This document shows positions 1-7,268 of a stretch of 64,000 nt of DNA, one piece after another. How positions within the stretch are numbered: position 1 is the stretch's first letter; the number at the start of each line of letters is the position of its first letter. The translations under genes were made by a program, and so were the position numbers. The notes under the pieces were generated by a model, which had not been told where the DNA came from, made no database searches, and was given only the letters and a program-made list of their open reading frames with translations. The stretch spans positions 62,001-126,000 of the forward strand of contig CAVTXA010000007.1 of NCBI GenBank assembly GCA_963738545.1, in the 5' to 3' direction. This DNA comes from Bog-756 sp963738545. GTDB taxonomy: Bacteria; Actinomycetota; Acidimicrobiia; Acidimicrobiales; RAAP-2.

Positions 1-1080
1 CTGAGATCAGCCGTCCTGGACCGCTACGACGCCGGCGAGACGGTGGTGACGGTGGATCGGGACGGCGAGACCATCGGGGCCATCACCATGACCACGCCCC
101 TGCGGCCCGAAGCGCGTCCGGTCGTCGCGCACCTGCACGCCATGGGACTGGCCACGTCGATCCTGAGCGGCGACAGCGCCCCCGCCGTCCGCACCGTGGG
201 CGCCACGCTCGGCATCGCCGATGCCCGCAGTGGCTTGAGCCCGGCCGCCAAGATGGAGGCGGTGGCCGGGCTACGAGGCGGCGGCCACCTCCTGATGGTC
301 GGCGACGGGGTCAACGACGCACCGGCCCTGGCCGCCGCGGATGTCGGCTGCGCCATCGGGAGCGGCTCCGAGGCGGCCCTGGCCAACAGCGACGTGGCGT
401 TGTTGGGCAACGACCTCCACGGCGTGCCCGCGGCGGTGGGGGTGGCCGGATCGACCTACGCGGTGATCGTGCAGAACTTCGGGTGGGCCATGGGTTACAA
501 CGTGTCGGCCCTCCCCCTGGCCGCCTTCGGGCTGTTGGACCCGCTGGTCGCCGCCGTGGCCATGGGTCTGTCCAGCATCATCGTGGTCCTGAACAGCCTC
601 CGACTCACCCGACTGGGCCGATCGGGTGCCGCCGGGGTCGAGCCCCCTCGCCTGCGGGGCCGTTGGGGGGTCGTGGCCTCGGTGGCCCTGCCCGTCGTCC
701 TGTTCGCCGGACTCACGGTGGTCAGCCAGCTCGTGTCCCCCGCCCGGGGCCAGTCCCTCCTCCCCGAGCTGCCCTCCATCGCCACCCACGCCCTGCCCCA
801 GGGGGGGTCGGCCGAGACCTATCTCGAGCCTGGCCGGGTCGGGGTCAACCAGTTCCACGTCATCTTCTCGGGGAGTCCGTCCGAGCTGGCCACCGTGGAC
901 CCGGTGGTGACGGCAGCACCCCTCGGCGGCCTCCCCCACCTGCTCCGCCAGCTCACGGTGTCCGCCGGTCACTTCAGCGACGTGGTGGTGCTCACTCCCG
1001 GCACCTGGCGGTTCACGGTGAGCACCCCGTTCGGGGCCCACGCCGTGTCCTTCACCGCGTCGACGACGATCTCCCCATGA
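1..1080 (+). CDS. Cu(I)-type P1B ATPase, C-terminal part, fused to a copper-chaperone-like domain (5' partial)
   Basis: The frame is open from the first base, so the N-terminus lies outside the window; 359 residues remain. They hold the end of the P domain with the hinge motif GDGVNDAPAL (about residues 101-110), then two membrane helices bearing the YN and MGLSS signatures typical of Cu(I) P1B-1 pumps, which export cytosolic copper using ATP. After NSLRLTRLGR (about residue 210) the protein does not stop as these ATPases usually do. It continues with another hydrophobic helix (VVASVALPVVLFAGLTVV) and an extracytoplasmic domain of about 100 residues containing PGRVGVNQFHV, AGHFSDVVVLTPGTW and RFTVSTPFG. 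That pattern recalls the C-terminal domain of CopD/YcnJ or the FixH/YtkA-like fold. The next gene encodes a copper monooxygenase. Confident of the ATPase; the tail assignment is inference. Confidence 0.88.
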   Translation: MRSAVLDRYDAGETVVTVDRDGETIGAITMTTPLRPEARPVVAHLHAMGLATSILSGDSAPAVRTVGATLGIADARSGLSPAAKMEAVAGLRGGGHLLMVGDGVNDAPALAAADVGCAIGSGSEAALANSDVALLGNDLHGVPAAVGVAGSTYAVIVQNFGWAMGYNVSALPLAAFGLLDPLVAAVAMGLSSIIVVLNSLRLTRLGRSGAAGVEPPRLRGRWGVVASVALPVVLFAGLTVVSQLVSPARGQSLLPELPSIATHALPQGGSAETYLEPGRVGVNQFHVIFSGSPSELATVDPVVTAAPLGGLPHLLRQLTVSAGHFSDVVVLTPGTWRFTVSTPFGAHAVSFTASTTISP

Positions 1081-1095
1081 CCCGTGGGCTGGTGC

Positions 1096-1118
1096 GGGTC
1101 CGGGGGTCGGGGTCGGGG
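1096..1118 (+). other. G-run cluster, potential G-quadruplex
   Basis: In the 97-base gap between the ATPase stop and the monooxygenase start there are four runs of three to five Gs (1096-1098, 1102-1106, 1109-1112, 1115-1118) separated by loops of two or three bases. This fits the generic quadruplex pattern. It lies about 60 bases upstream of the next start codon. Whether it folds is unknown. Confidence 0.35.
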
Positions 1119-1177
1119 TCAGGAACCACGAGCGACCGACCAGACCGCGACGGCGAGCGCCACTAGGCTCCTGTCCC

Positions 1178-2299
1178 ATGTCATCGGGGGGGATGCGTCT
1201 GGCCGTGGTGGGGCTCCTGGCTGCGTCGGCCGTGGCCATCGGCTCGCTGGGGTCGGCCGCCGGTGCCTCGGCGCCGACGGTGACCAACATCACCATGCGG
1301 GCGACTGCCTACACGCCTCATGCGCCGGCGGGCGGCACGGACGACTACCACTGCACGCTGGTCGACCCCCACGTCACCCAGAACTCGTTCATCGTCTCCA
1401 GCCAGTTCTACCCGGACAGTGTGGAGGTCCATCACGCCATCTTGTTCCTGGTGCCACCGGACGAGACGGCCGCCGCCCGGGCCGCCGATGTCGGCGGCAA
1501 GGGATGGACCTGCTTCGGCGAGACGGCCCTACCGGGGACGGGACTGGCCCAGCTGTCCCAGACCCCGTGGCTCACGGCGTGGGCCCCCGGACACGGTGAG
1601 GACGTCCTGCCCGGCGGCACCGGGGTCAAGCTCCCCGCCGGGAGCATGGTGATCATGCAGATCCACTACAACCTCCTCCGGGGCGACAAACCGGTCAGCG
1701 CCCGGCTCACGCTGCACACCGTGCCGTCCACCACGGCGCTCAAGCCGCTCTCGCTCGAACTGATGCCGGCACCGCCCGACATCCCCTGTCCCACCGGGGT
1801 GACGGGTCCCCTGTGCACCCGGGCCGCGTCCCTCGTCGACCTGGGCCAGCGGTTCGGCGCCGAGCAGGTGGGCTTCGTCGATTTCCTGGAGCAGTTCTGC
1901 GGCCGCAGCATGACCGACCCACCCGCCGGCGACACCACGTCCTGCGACTGGCCCGTCCAGGGTGGTCGGGAGATCGTCCGGCTGGGAGTCCACATGCACC
2001 TCCTCGGCCGGGGTATGAAGATCGTCCTCGATCCGGGCACCCCCGGGGCCCGCACGCTGCTCGACGTCACCAACTACAACTTCGACTACCAACGCTCCTA
2101 CACCCTGAAGACCCCGGTACTCACCCGGCCCGGGGACACCATCGGGGTGACCTGCACCTACGACCCGACCCTCCGCCAGGAACTCCCCCAACTGCGCAAG
2201 CTCCCCCCGCGCTTCGTCACCTGGGGCGACGGTTCATCCGACGAGATGTGCCTCGGCTCGATCCAGACCATCTCGGCCACCGGCAAAGCGGTCTACTGA
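1178..2299 (+). CDS. Secreted copper type II ascorbate-dependent monooxygenase-like protein
   Basis: 373 residues with a Sec signal peptide (hydrophobic stretch at about 6-27, small residues near AGASA). It shows the ligand layout of the peptidylglycine/dopamine hydroxylase superfamily: EVHHAILF (two His), QIHYNLLRGD (one His), GVHMHLLGRG (His-x-His) and, near the C-terminus, DEMCLG, which supplies the Met expected for the second copper site. All six copper ligands therefore seem present, so an active extracytoplasmic two-copper enzyme is likely; the substrate cannot be told. It follows a copper-exporting ATPase in the same direction with a 97-base gap, which suggests a shared role in copper handling or metallation. 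ATG start chosen because the signal peptide follows directly. Confidence 0.78.
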   Translation: MSSGGMRLAVVGLLAASAVAIGSLGSAAGASAPTVTNITMRATAYTPHAPAGGTDDYHCTLVDPHVTQNSFIVSSQFYPDSVEVHHAILFLVPPDETAAARAADVGGKGWTCFGETALPGTGLAQLSQTPWLTAWAPGHGEDVLPGGTGVKLPAGSMVIMQIHYNLLRGDKPVSARLTLHTVPSTTALKPLSLELMPAPPDIPCPTGVTGPLCTRAASLVDLGQRFGAEQVGFVDFLEQFCGRSMTDPPAGDTTSCDWPVQGGREIVRLGVHMHLLGRGMKIVLDPGTPGARTLLDVTNYNFDYQRSYTLKTPVLTRPGDTIGVTCTYDPTLRQELPQLRKLPPRFVTWGDGSSDEMCLGSIQTISATGKAVY

Positions 2300-2308
2300 C
2301 CCCTTCGG

Positions 2309-2845
2309 TCAGTCACCGGCCCAGCAGCCGAGGATCACGTCGCCCACGGTCACGGCCACGTCGCCGGCGCTGGTGGGCGGGACCCCGAACTGGGCCGGCA
2401 GCCCGGTCGAGTCCACGAGTAGGACCTTCCAGTCCTTCCGGACCACCACGGAGCCATCGGTGGTCTGGAACGCCCCCTGGCCCAGGCCTTGGAGCTCACG
2501 CGATTTTCCCAGGGAGGCAGCCAGACCGTCGAAGTACGCGTAGGTCTCCGCCCAACTGGAGAGCTCCTTCACCGAGAGCACCATCGACCCCGAGGCGTAG
2601 CGGTAGTGGCACTCGTAGAGATGGTCCACCCAGGTCGGCGGCGAGACGGTAGCCCGCTCCCCCAGCGCCGAGTCGATCTCGCTCGAGGCGTCGCGGGAGC
2701 AGACCTGGACCGAGATCGGTGACGGCGCGGCCCCCGCCGGCTGGGGCGGCCGGGTCGTCGATGTGGTGACCGGCCCGCCCGAGCACGCGGCGGTGGTCAG
2801 GGCCACCAGGGCCACCACCACGGCCACCACCGTCCGACCTCGCAC
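2309..2845 (-). CDS. Hypothetical lipoprotein
   Basis: 178 residues beginning with a lipoprotein signal peptide: MRGR, a hydrophobic core, and lipobox LTTAAC with the Cys at residue 21. A Thr/Pro-rich linker (about 22-45) follows and then a globular domain of about 130 residues containing two Cys (VQVCSRDASSEID and YECHYRY). The layout matches the many DUF3558-like actinobacterial lipoproteins, but I cannot name the family from sequence alone. It converges on the copper monooxygenase gene with only nine bases between the stops, so it is not part of that operon. Function unknown; probably anchored to the outer face of the cytoplasmic membrane. Confidence 0.7.
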   Translation of the reverse strand: MRGRTVVAVVVALVALTTAACSGGPVTTSTTRPPQPAGAAPSPISVQVCSRDASSEIDSALGERATVSPPTWVDHLYECHYRYASGSMVLSVKELSSWAETYAYFDGLAASLGKSRELQGLGQGAFQTTDGSVVVRKDWKVLLVDSTGLPAQFGVPPTSAGDVAVTVGDVILGCWAGD

Positions 2846-2881
2846 GACCCGAGGGTACCAGCGGTCGAACGAAGCTCCTGG

Positions 2882-4234
2882 TCAGGCTGGTGATCTGCCC
2901 GGAGGGGGACGCAGGATGGCCACGAGCTCGACATGCTCGGTCATCGGGAACAGGTCGAAGCCGCGGAGCGAATCCATGGTCCATCCGGCATCCAGGGCCA
3001 CCCGGAGATCCCGGGCGAACGAGGCCGGATCACACGAGACGTAGGCCACGGCCCGGGGAGCCGGGAGGAGGCCCACCAGGGCGGCCATGACCGCACGGCC
3101 CGCCCCCTCCCGGGCCGGATCCAGGACCACGAGGTCGGGGGAGCCGAGACCGTCGGTCACCAGGCCCGGGTCCACCTCGGCGCGGACGATCGCCACGTGA
3201 TGGAGGCCCTCCGCGTTGCGGACGGCATCGGCGCAGGCCCGACCGCTGCGCTCCACCGCCACCACCGAGCCCCGGGGCCCCACGGCGTGGGCCAGCGGCA
3301 CCGTGAACAGGCCCGCCCCGGCATAGAGGTCGGCCACCCGCTCCCCGGCGCCCGGGGCCAGGCCGGCCATCACGGTGTCGGTCAGCACGGCGGCCGCCCC
3401 CGGGTGGATCTGCCAGAACACCCCGGCACTTACCCCGAACCGATGAGCCCCCACCCTCACGTGGACCCGGTCGGGCCGGCGCCGGGTCCGGCCGTTCACC
3501 ACTAGCCCGGAGTCGACGGCCGGCGCGTCGGCCAGGGCCCGTCGACCGGTCTCCACCGAGACCAGGGCGCGTCCGCCATCGGGCGGCGCCGTCACCTCGA
3601 CGTGGTGGGCGCCTCGCCACAGCATCCCGCCTACGCCCACGCCGTTGACCCCGTCGGTGGCCAGGGGACAGCGGTCGACGGGTTCGATGTCGTGGGACCG
3701 GTGGCGGTGCAGGCCGACGTGGCCCGCGCCGTCGACGGCGAACCGCACCCGGGTCCGCCACCCGAGGCCGTCCGGGGCCCCGGCCACCTCCTCGACCACC
3801 GGCGGCGCGTCGACGCCGGCCAGTCGTCGGAGCTGCTCGGCCACCAGGGCCTGCTTCAGTTCCCGTTGGGCGGCTAGGGCCACATGCTGCCAGTCACAGC
3901 CACCGCACCGTCCGGGGCCGGCCAGCGGACAGGGCCGCTCGACCCGGTCCTCCGAGGCCTCGAGCACCTCGACGGCGTCGGCGCGGAGGAACGAGGCGTT
4001 TTCCGAGGTCACCTCGGCCACCACCCGCTCCCCGGGCAGGGCATGGCGGACGAACACCACCCGACCGTCCTCGGCCCGGGCCACGCACCCCCCACCGGCG
4101 GCGATGGCCCCGGTGACCAGCTCCATCCGCCGGGGCGGCGATGAGGTCACCGATGGGGAGCCGGCCTCCTCAGTGGAGCCATCGGCCTGGCCGCGGGGGT
4201 GCTCGGGCGCACGGTCGGGAGAAGGGGCCACCAT
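2882..4234 (-). CDS. TrmA/RumA-family tRNA or rRNA (uracil-5-)-methyltransferase
   Basis: About 450 residues. A TRAM RNA-binding domain begins near MELVTGAIAAGGGCVAR, followed by an iron-sulfur segment (CPLAGPGRCGGCDWQH, with a further Cys in VDRCPL). A Rossmann methyltransferase domain follows with VADLYAGAGLFTVPLA for SAM binding, DPAREGAG, and the catalytic nucleophile in SCDP. These enzymes transfer a methyl group from SAM to C5 of a uridine in 23S rRNA or tRNA through a covalent Cys-RNA intermediate. I cannot tell RlmD, RlmC and TrmA activity apart. Several in-frame ATGs exist (4294, 4246, 4234, 4126) and none has a clear ribosome-binding site. The first 36 or so residues from 4234 look disordered, so the true start may be 4126. 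Confidence 0.88.
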   Translation of the reverse strand: MVAPSPDRAPEHPRGQADGSTEEAGSPSVTSSPPRRMELVTGAIAAGGGCVARAEDGRVVFVRHALPGERVVAEVTSENASFLRADAVEVLEASEDRVERPCPLAGPGRCGGCDWQHVALAAQRELKQALVAEQLRRLAGVDAPPVVEEVAGAPDGLGWRTRVRFAVDGAGHVGLHRHRSHDIEPVDRCPLATDGVNGVGVGGMLWRGAHHVEVTAPPDGGRALVSVETGRRALADAPAVDSGLVVNGRTRRRPDRVHVRVGAHRFGVSAGVFWQIHPGAAAVLTDTVMAGLAPGAGERVADLYAGAGLFTVPLAHAVGPRGSVVAVERSGRACADAVRNAEGLHHVAIVRAEVDPGLVTDGLGSPDLVVLDPAREGAGRAVMAALVGLLPAPRAVAYVSCDPASFARDLRVALDAGWTMDSLRGFDLFPMTEHVELVAILRPPPGRSPA

Positions 4235-4366
4235 GGTCCCGGTCATAGCACCCGGGGACACCGGTCCCGGACCGGTCGGTCGGAGCGGGCCCACCCGTCC
4301 GACCGAGTGGCACTACGGTGAGCGGGCGGACGAGGTCCCCGTCTACCCGACCCCCGAGAGGAAGCC

Positions 4367-5029
4367 ATGGACATCAGGGAAGCGCTCTACACCACGCGAG
4401 CCATGCGCAGGGTCCGACCCGACCCGGTTCCCCTCGACGTCCAGGCCAGGATCCTCGATGCGGCCATCCGGGCACCTTCGGGAGGCAACTCGCAGAACTG
4501 GCGCTTCCTGCTCGTCGACGACCCGACCGTCATCAGTCGGATCGGTCCGCTCTACCGCCACTCCATCGAACAGCTCTGGGCCACCATCTACGCCGACCGC
4601 CTAGCCGCGGCGGCGGCCGACCCCGGGGCGGCCGAGAGTATCGCCATGGTGAAGGTGCAGCGCTCGGCCCAGTGGTTGGCCGACCATTTCGAAGAGGTGC
4701 CGCTGTTCCTGTTCGGCTTCGTCCAGGCTGACCCGACCGGCGGCTCCATCTTCCCGGCCGTCTGGAGTGCCCAGCTGGCCGCCAGGGCCGAAGGGGTGGG
4801 CAGCTCCCTCACCGCGGTACTCGGCCTGTGGCACCCGGCCGAGCTGTTCGACATCCTCGGCGTCCCCACCGATGAGCAGTGGGTGATGGCCTGCTGTGTG
4901 AGCTTCGGCTACCCGACCGGACGCTGGGGCGTGGCCCCCCGTCGACCGGTCCACGAGGTGTCCTACCGCAACCAGTGGGGATCGCCGGTGGGGTTCCAAG
5001 TCGACCAACCCCTGTGGGGTCCGGGCTAA
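4367..5029 (+). CDS. Nitroreductase-family protein
   Basis: 220 residues. The N-terminus MDIREALYTTRAMRRV and the FMN-binding segment RAPSGGNSQNWRF are characteristic of the nitroreductase/FMN-dependent oxidoreductase fold, and GVGSSLTAVLGLW in the second half is the usual second helix signature. Such proteins are dimeric FMN enzymes reducing nitro compounds, quinones or flavin-linked substrates with NAD(P)H. The physiological substrate is not visible here. A purine-rich stretch GAGAGGAAG lies just before the ATG, supporting this start. It diverges from the RNA methyltransferase gene and is followed by tRNA-Gly. Confidence 0.87.
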   Translation: MDIREALYTTRAMRRVRPDPVPLDVQARILDAAIRAPSGGNSQNWRFLLVDDPTVISRIGPLYRHSIEQLWATIYADRLAAAAADPGAAESIAMVKVQRSAQWLADHFEEVPLFLFGFVQADPTGGSIFPAVWSAQLAARAEGVGSSLTAVLGLWHPAELFDILGVPTDEQWVMACCVSFGYPTGRWGVAPRRPVHEVSYRNQWGSPVGFQVDQPLWGPG

Positions 5030-5076
5030 CCTGGACCGTCTCCACGGTGGGGATCGGGTCTTCGCCACCACCACAC

Positions 5077-5147
5077 GCGGCTGTAGCTCAATGGTAGAGC
5101 CTCAGTTTTCCAAACTGATGACGAGGGTTCGATCCCCTTCAGCCGCT
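5077..5147 (+). tRNA. tRNA-Gly (anticodon TCC)
   Basis: A complete cloverleaf can be drawn by hand. The acceptor arm is GCGGCTG paired with CAGCCGC (5077-5083 with 5140-5146) plus discriminator T. The D arm is GCTC/GAGC, the anticodon arm is TCAGT/ACTGA with loop TTTCCAA, so the anticodon is TCC at 5109-5111. The T arm is GAGGG/CCCTT around TTCGATC. The CCA end is not encoded. It reads GGA and possibly other glycine codons by wobble. Confidence 0.97.
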
Positions 5148-5183
5148 CTCCGGCGTGTGCCGGCCCCGGCACCCGCCGTCCGA

Positions 5184-5636
5184 CTACGGATCGGCGGGCC
5201 GGTCCCCGGGCAGCAGATCCTCGTAGAAGGGGACCCCGGCCTCGCTGAGGGGGGGACCGAGCCGCTCCTTCGTCCAGGCGGCACCACGATCACGGATCAG
5301 CCACAGCGCCTGCTGCCCATCGACGGTCCGGACCGTCACCTCGGTGATCTGGCTCGGTGCGGCTCCCGAGACCCGCCGGGTCAGCGGGAGGCCGGGCATG
5401 GCCCGGATCTGCACGTCCGCACCGCCGACACGCCGCTCGCTCACCTCGACGCTCTGGACGTCAGCAAGTGGAATGCCGTGGGTGAGCTTCAGTTCGCCGT
5501 GACCGATCCGGCCGTCGGTGATCCACAGGTGCATCCCGTGAGCACCCAACGCGGCGTTGCCACCTCGGTACCGGCAGTGGATGGGAAACGACACCTTCGC
5601 TCCGAGATCGGATCCCCCTCCACCGGCCTCGGTCAT
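5184..5636 (-). CDS. Hypothetical protein
   Basis: 150 residues, soluble, no signal peptide. The middle (LWITDGRIGHGELKLTHGIPLADVQSVEVSERR) alternates hydrophobic and polar residues in short strands, like small bacterial PH-like or YokE-type barrels, and contains VTVRTVDGQQALWLIRDRG. I do not recognise a family. It is read toward the tRNA-Gly gene on the other strand and starts 91 bases from the divergent cyclic-nucleotide-binding gene. The protein-like composition makes a real gene likely. Function unknown. Confidence 0.6.
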   Translation of the reverse strand: MTEAGGGGSDLGAKVSFPIHCRYRGGNAALGAHGMHLWITDGRIGHGELKLTHGIPLADVQSVEVSERRVGGADVQIRAMPGLPLTRRVSGAAPSQITEVTVRTVDGQQALWLIRDRGAAWTKERLGPPLSEAGVPFYEDLLPGDRPADP

Positions 5637-5727
5637 CTGCGCTTCTTAGCATCGGATGCGTCGTCGTACGAGCAGATCGAACTGGTCTGAGGCAGACTCG
5701 GTGCACTACGACGGCGGGAGGAGAGCG

Positions 5728-6159
5728 ATGGATGCACGAACGACCGACGAGCTGTTGGCCCAGGTTCCGATGTTTGCCGGACTCTCCAAGGGCCAGCTGC
5801 GGGACATCTCGGGCCTGGCCACCCGGTTGGACCTGCCGGCCGGGCGGCAGCTGACCACACAGGGAGCCGTGGGCCAGGAGTTCATCATCGTCCTCCAGGG
5901 CGATGTCGAGGTGGTGCTGGACGGCGCTGTCGTGGCCACTCCCACCGCCGGACAGTGCTACGGGGAGATCGCCCTGCTCGACAGTCGCCCCCGTACGGCG
6001 AGCGTGGTGGCCACGACCGACGTCATCGTGGACGTGATCGGTCGCCGTGAGTTCAAAGAACTCCTGACCAGACAACCCCAGATCGCCGAGCAGCTGCATC
6101 GCACCATGGCGGAACGCCTGGCCGCCAATGAGCAGCATCAGCGGGACGGGTCTACCTGA
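5728..6159 (+). CDS. Cyclic-nucleotide-binding domain protein
   Basis: 143 residues that are almost entirely one CAP-like jelly-roll domain. LLAQVPMFAGLSKGQLRDIS is the usual entry helix. GRQLTTQGAVGQEFIIVLQGDVEV forms the first strands. CYGEIALLDSRPRTASVVA is the phosphate-binding cassette with the conserved Gly-Glu and the Arg that contacts the cyclic phosphate. There is no DNA-binding helix-turn-helix, so it is a stand-alone sensor or subunit, not a CRP-type regulator. GGGAGGAGAGCG precedes the ATG at 5728, which favours this start over an upstream ATG. An adenylate cyclase lies 1.1 kb downstream, so cAMP is the plausible ligand. Confidence 0.85.
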   Translation: MDARTTDELLAQVPMFAGLSKGQLRDISGLATRLDLPAGRQLTTQGAVGQEFIIVLQGDVEVVLDGAVVATPTAGQCYGEIALLDSRPRTASVVATTDVIVDVIGRREFKELLTRQPQIAEQLHRTMAERLAANEQHQRDGST

Positions 6160-6383
6160 CAGCACCGGCCATGGCCACCGATCGGCACCAGTCCGGCCCG
6201 GGTCCGGGCATCGGAACCGGGGGGTCGGATCGGGAAGGTGGGCCGAGACCACGATCGACGAGTCCTCGGGCCACCGGGCCCCGGAGGTCCAGCGCCCGGA
6301 GCGCCGTGCCTCCCGTCTGCAACTCACAGTCGCACACGCTACGATCCAGAATCCTCACCTGAAGTAACTGCGGAGGCCCGGCG

Positions 6384-7268
6384 GTGCAACCAACTGAGCT
6401 GCTGACGAGGGTCGGACGCCTGGAGGACGACCCTCCGATCGCGCTCGCCTCGGTCGACCTGTCCATCAACGATCCGCGCGCCCTCCGACGGAAGTTCGAC
6501 GAGGTCTTCGCCTACATCGCCGCCGTGGAGCACGCGGTGACACAGAACGTCGCCGAGATCACCGCCCTCCTCCCCGCCCTCGACGAGGTGGAGCACCGGT
6601 TCCTCGCCGTCTGGTCGACCCACGAGCTCGCCCATGCCGCCATCTTTGACGCCCTACGGGCCAGGATCGATCGTGAGACCTCGGCCCCGGCCCGAGAGGG
6701 CTCCCGGTCCGGGCCCCCGATTGCCGTGCCGCCCCCAGCCCGGCGCTCCTTCCGGGCCTTCGGCATCCTGGCCTCGAACCCGTGGCTCCACGACGTGTTC
6801 AAGCTCATCTACCTGTCCCGTGGCGCCATGCACGAGCACATGACCTACGACTGCTACCGATACCTGGGCGTCCAGCTCGAGGCTCTGGGCGAACATGCCC
6901 TGCACCGCACCGTCGCCGACCCCATCCGACGCCAGGAGGCGGCCCATCTCGGCTACTACCGGCTGGCCGCGGTCACCCATCGCAACCGGCTGACCCGGTC
7001 CCAGATACGACTGGCCCGCCAGATCACTCTGCACAGCTACCTCCCGGTAGGAGCCGGCCAGTGCGGCAGGCGTCCGGCCGGACGGGTCTTCGCCACGCTG
7101 GCCGGGGAGCACATGAATGCCGTGCTCGACGGGGTGGAGGGCGTGGCCGGTGAGCTGCTCGGCGATGACATCGGCTCCCTGCCGCCTTTCGTGCACGAGT
7201 CCATGGACCGGTGTCTGCGTCCCTCGCCCCGGCGCCGGTGGGTGACGCCGTCGGGACCGCAACGGTGA
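6384..7268 (+). CDS. Ferritin-like di-iron protein (acyl-ACP-desaturase-like fold)
   Basis: 294 residues, GTG start. Two Glu-x-x-His motifs, ELAH in THELAHAAIF (near residue 80) and EAAH in RRQEAAHLGYY (near residue 190), stand about 110 residues apart inside helical segments. This is the spacing seen in stearoyl-ACP desaturase-type and related ferritin-like di-iron enzymes. A histidine-rich helix (SRGAMHEHMTYDCY) lies between them. An oxygen-using or iron-binding role is likely, but the substrate is unknown. Its stop codon overlaps the GTG start of the adenylate cyclase by four bases, so the two are almost certainly co-translated. Conserved family identity is inference from the motifs. Confidence 0.65.
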   Translation: MQPTELLTRVGRLEDDPPIALASVDLSINDPRALRRKFDEVFAYIAAVEHAVTQNVAEITALLPALDEVEHRFLAVWSTHELAHAAIFDALRARIDRETSAPAREGSRSGPPIAVPPPARRSFRAFGILASNPWLHDVFKLIYLSRGAMHEHMTYDCYRYLGVQLEALGEHALHRTVADPIRRQEAAHLGYYRLAAVTHRNRLTRSQIRLARQITLHSYLPVGAGQCGRRPAGRVFATLAGEHMNAVLDGVEGVAGELLGDDIGSLPPFVHESMDRCLRPSPRRRWVTPSGPQR

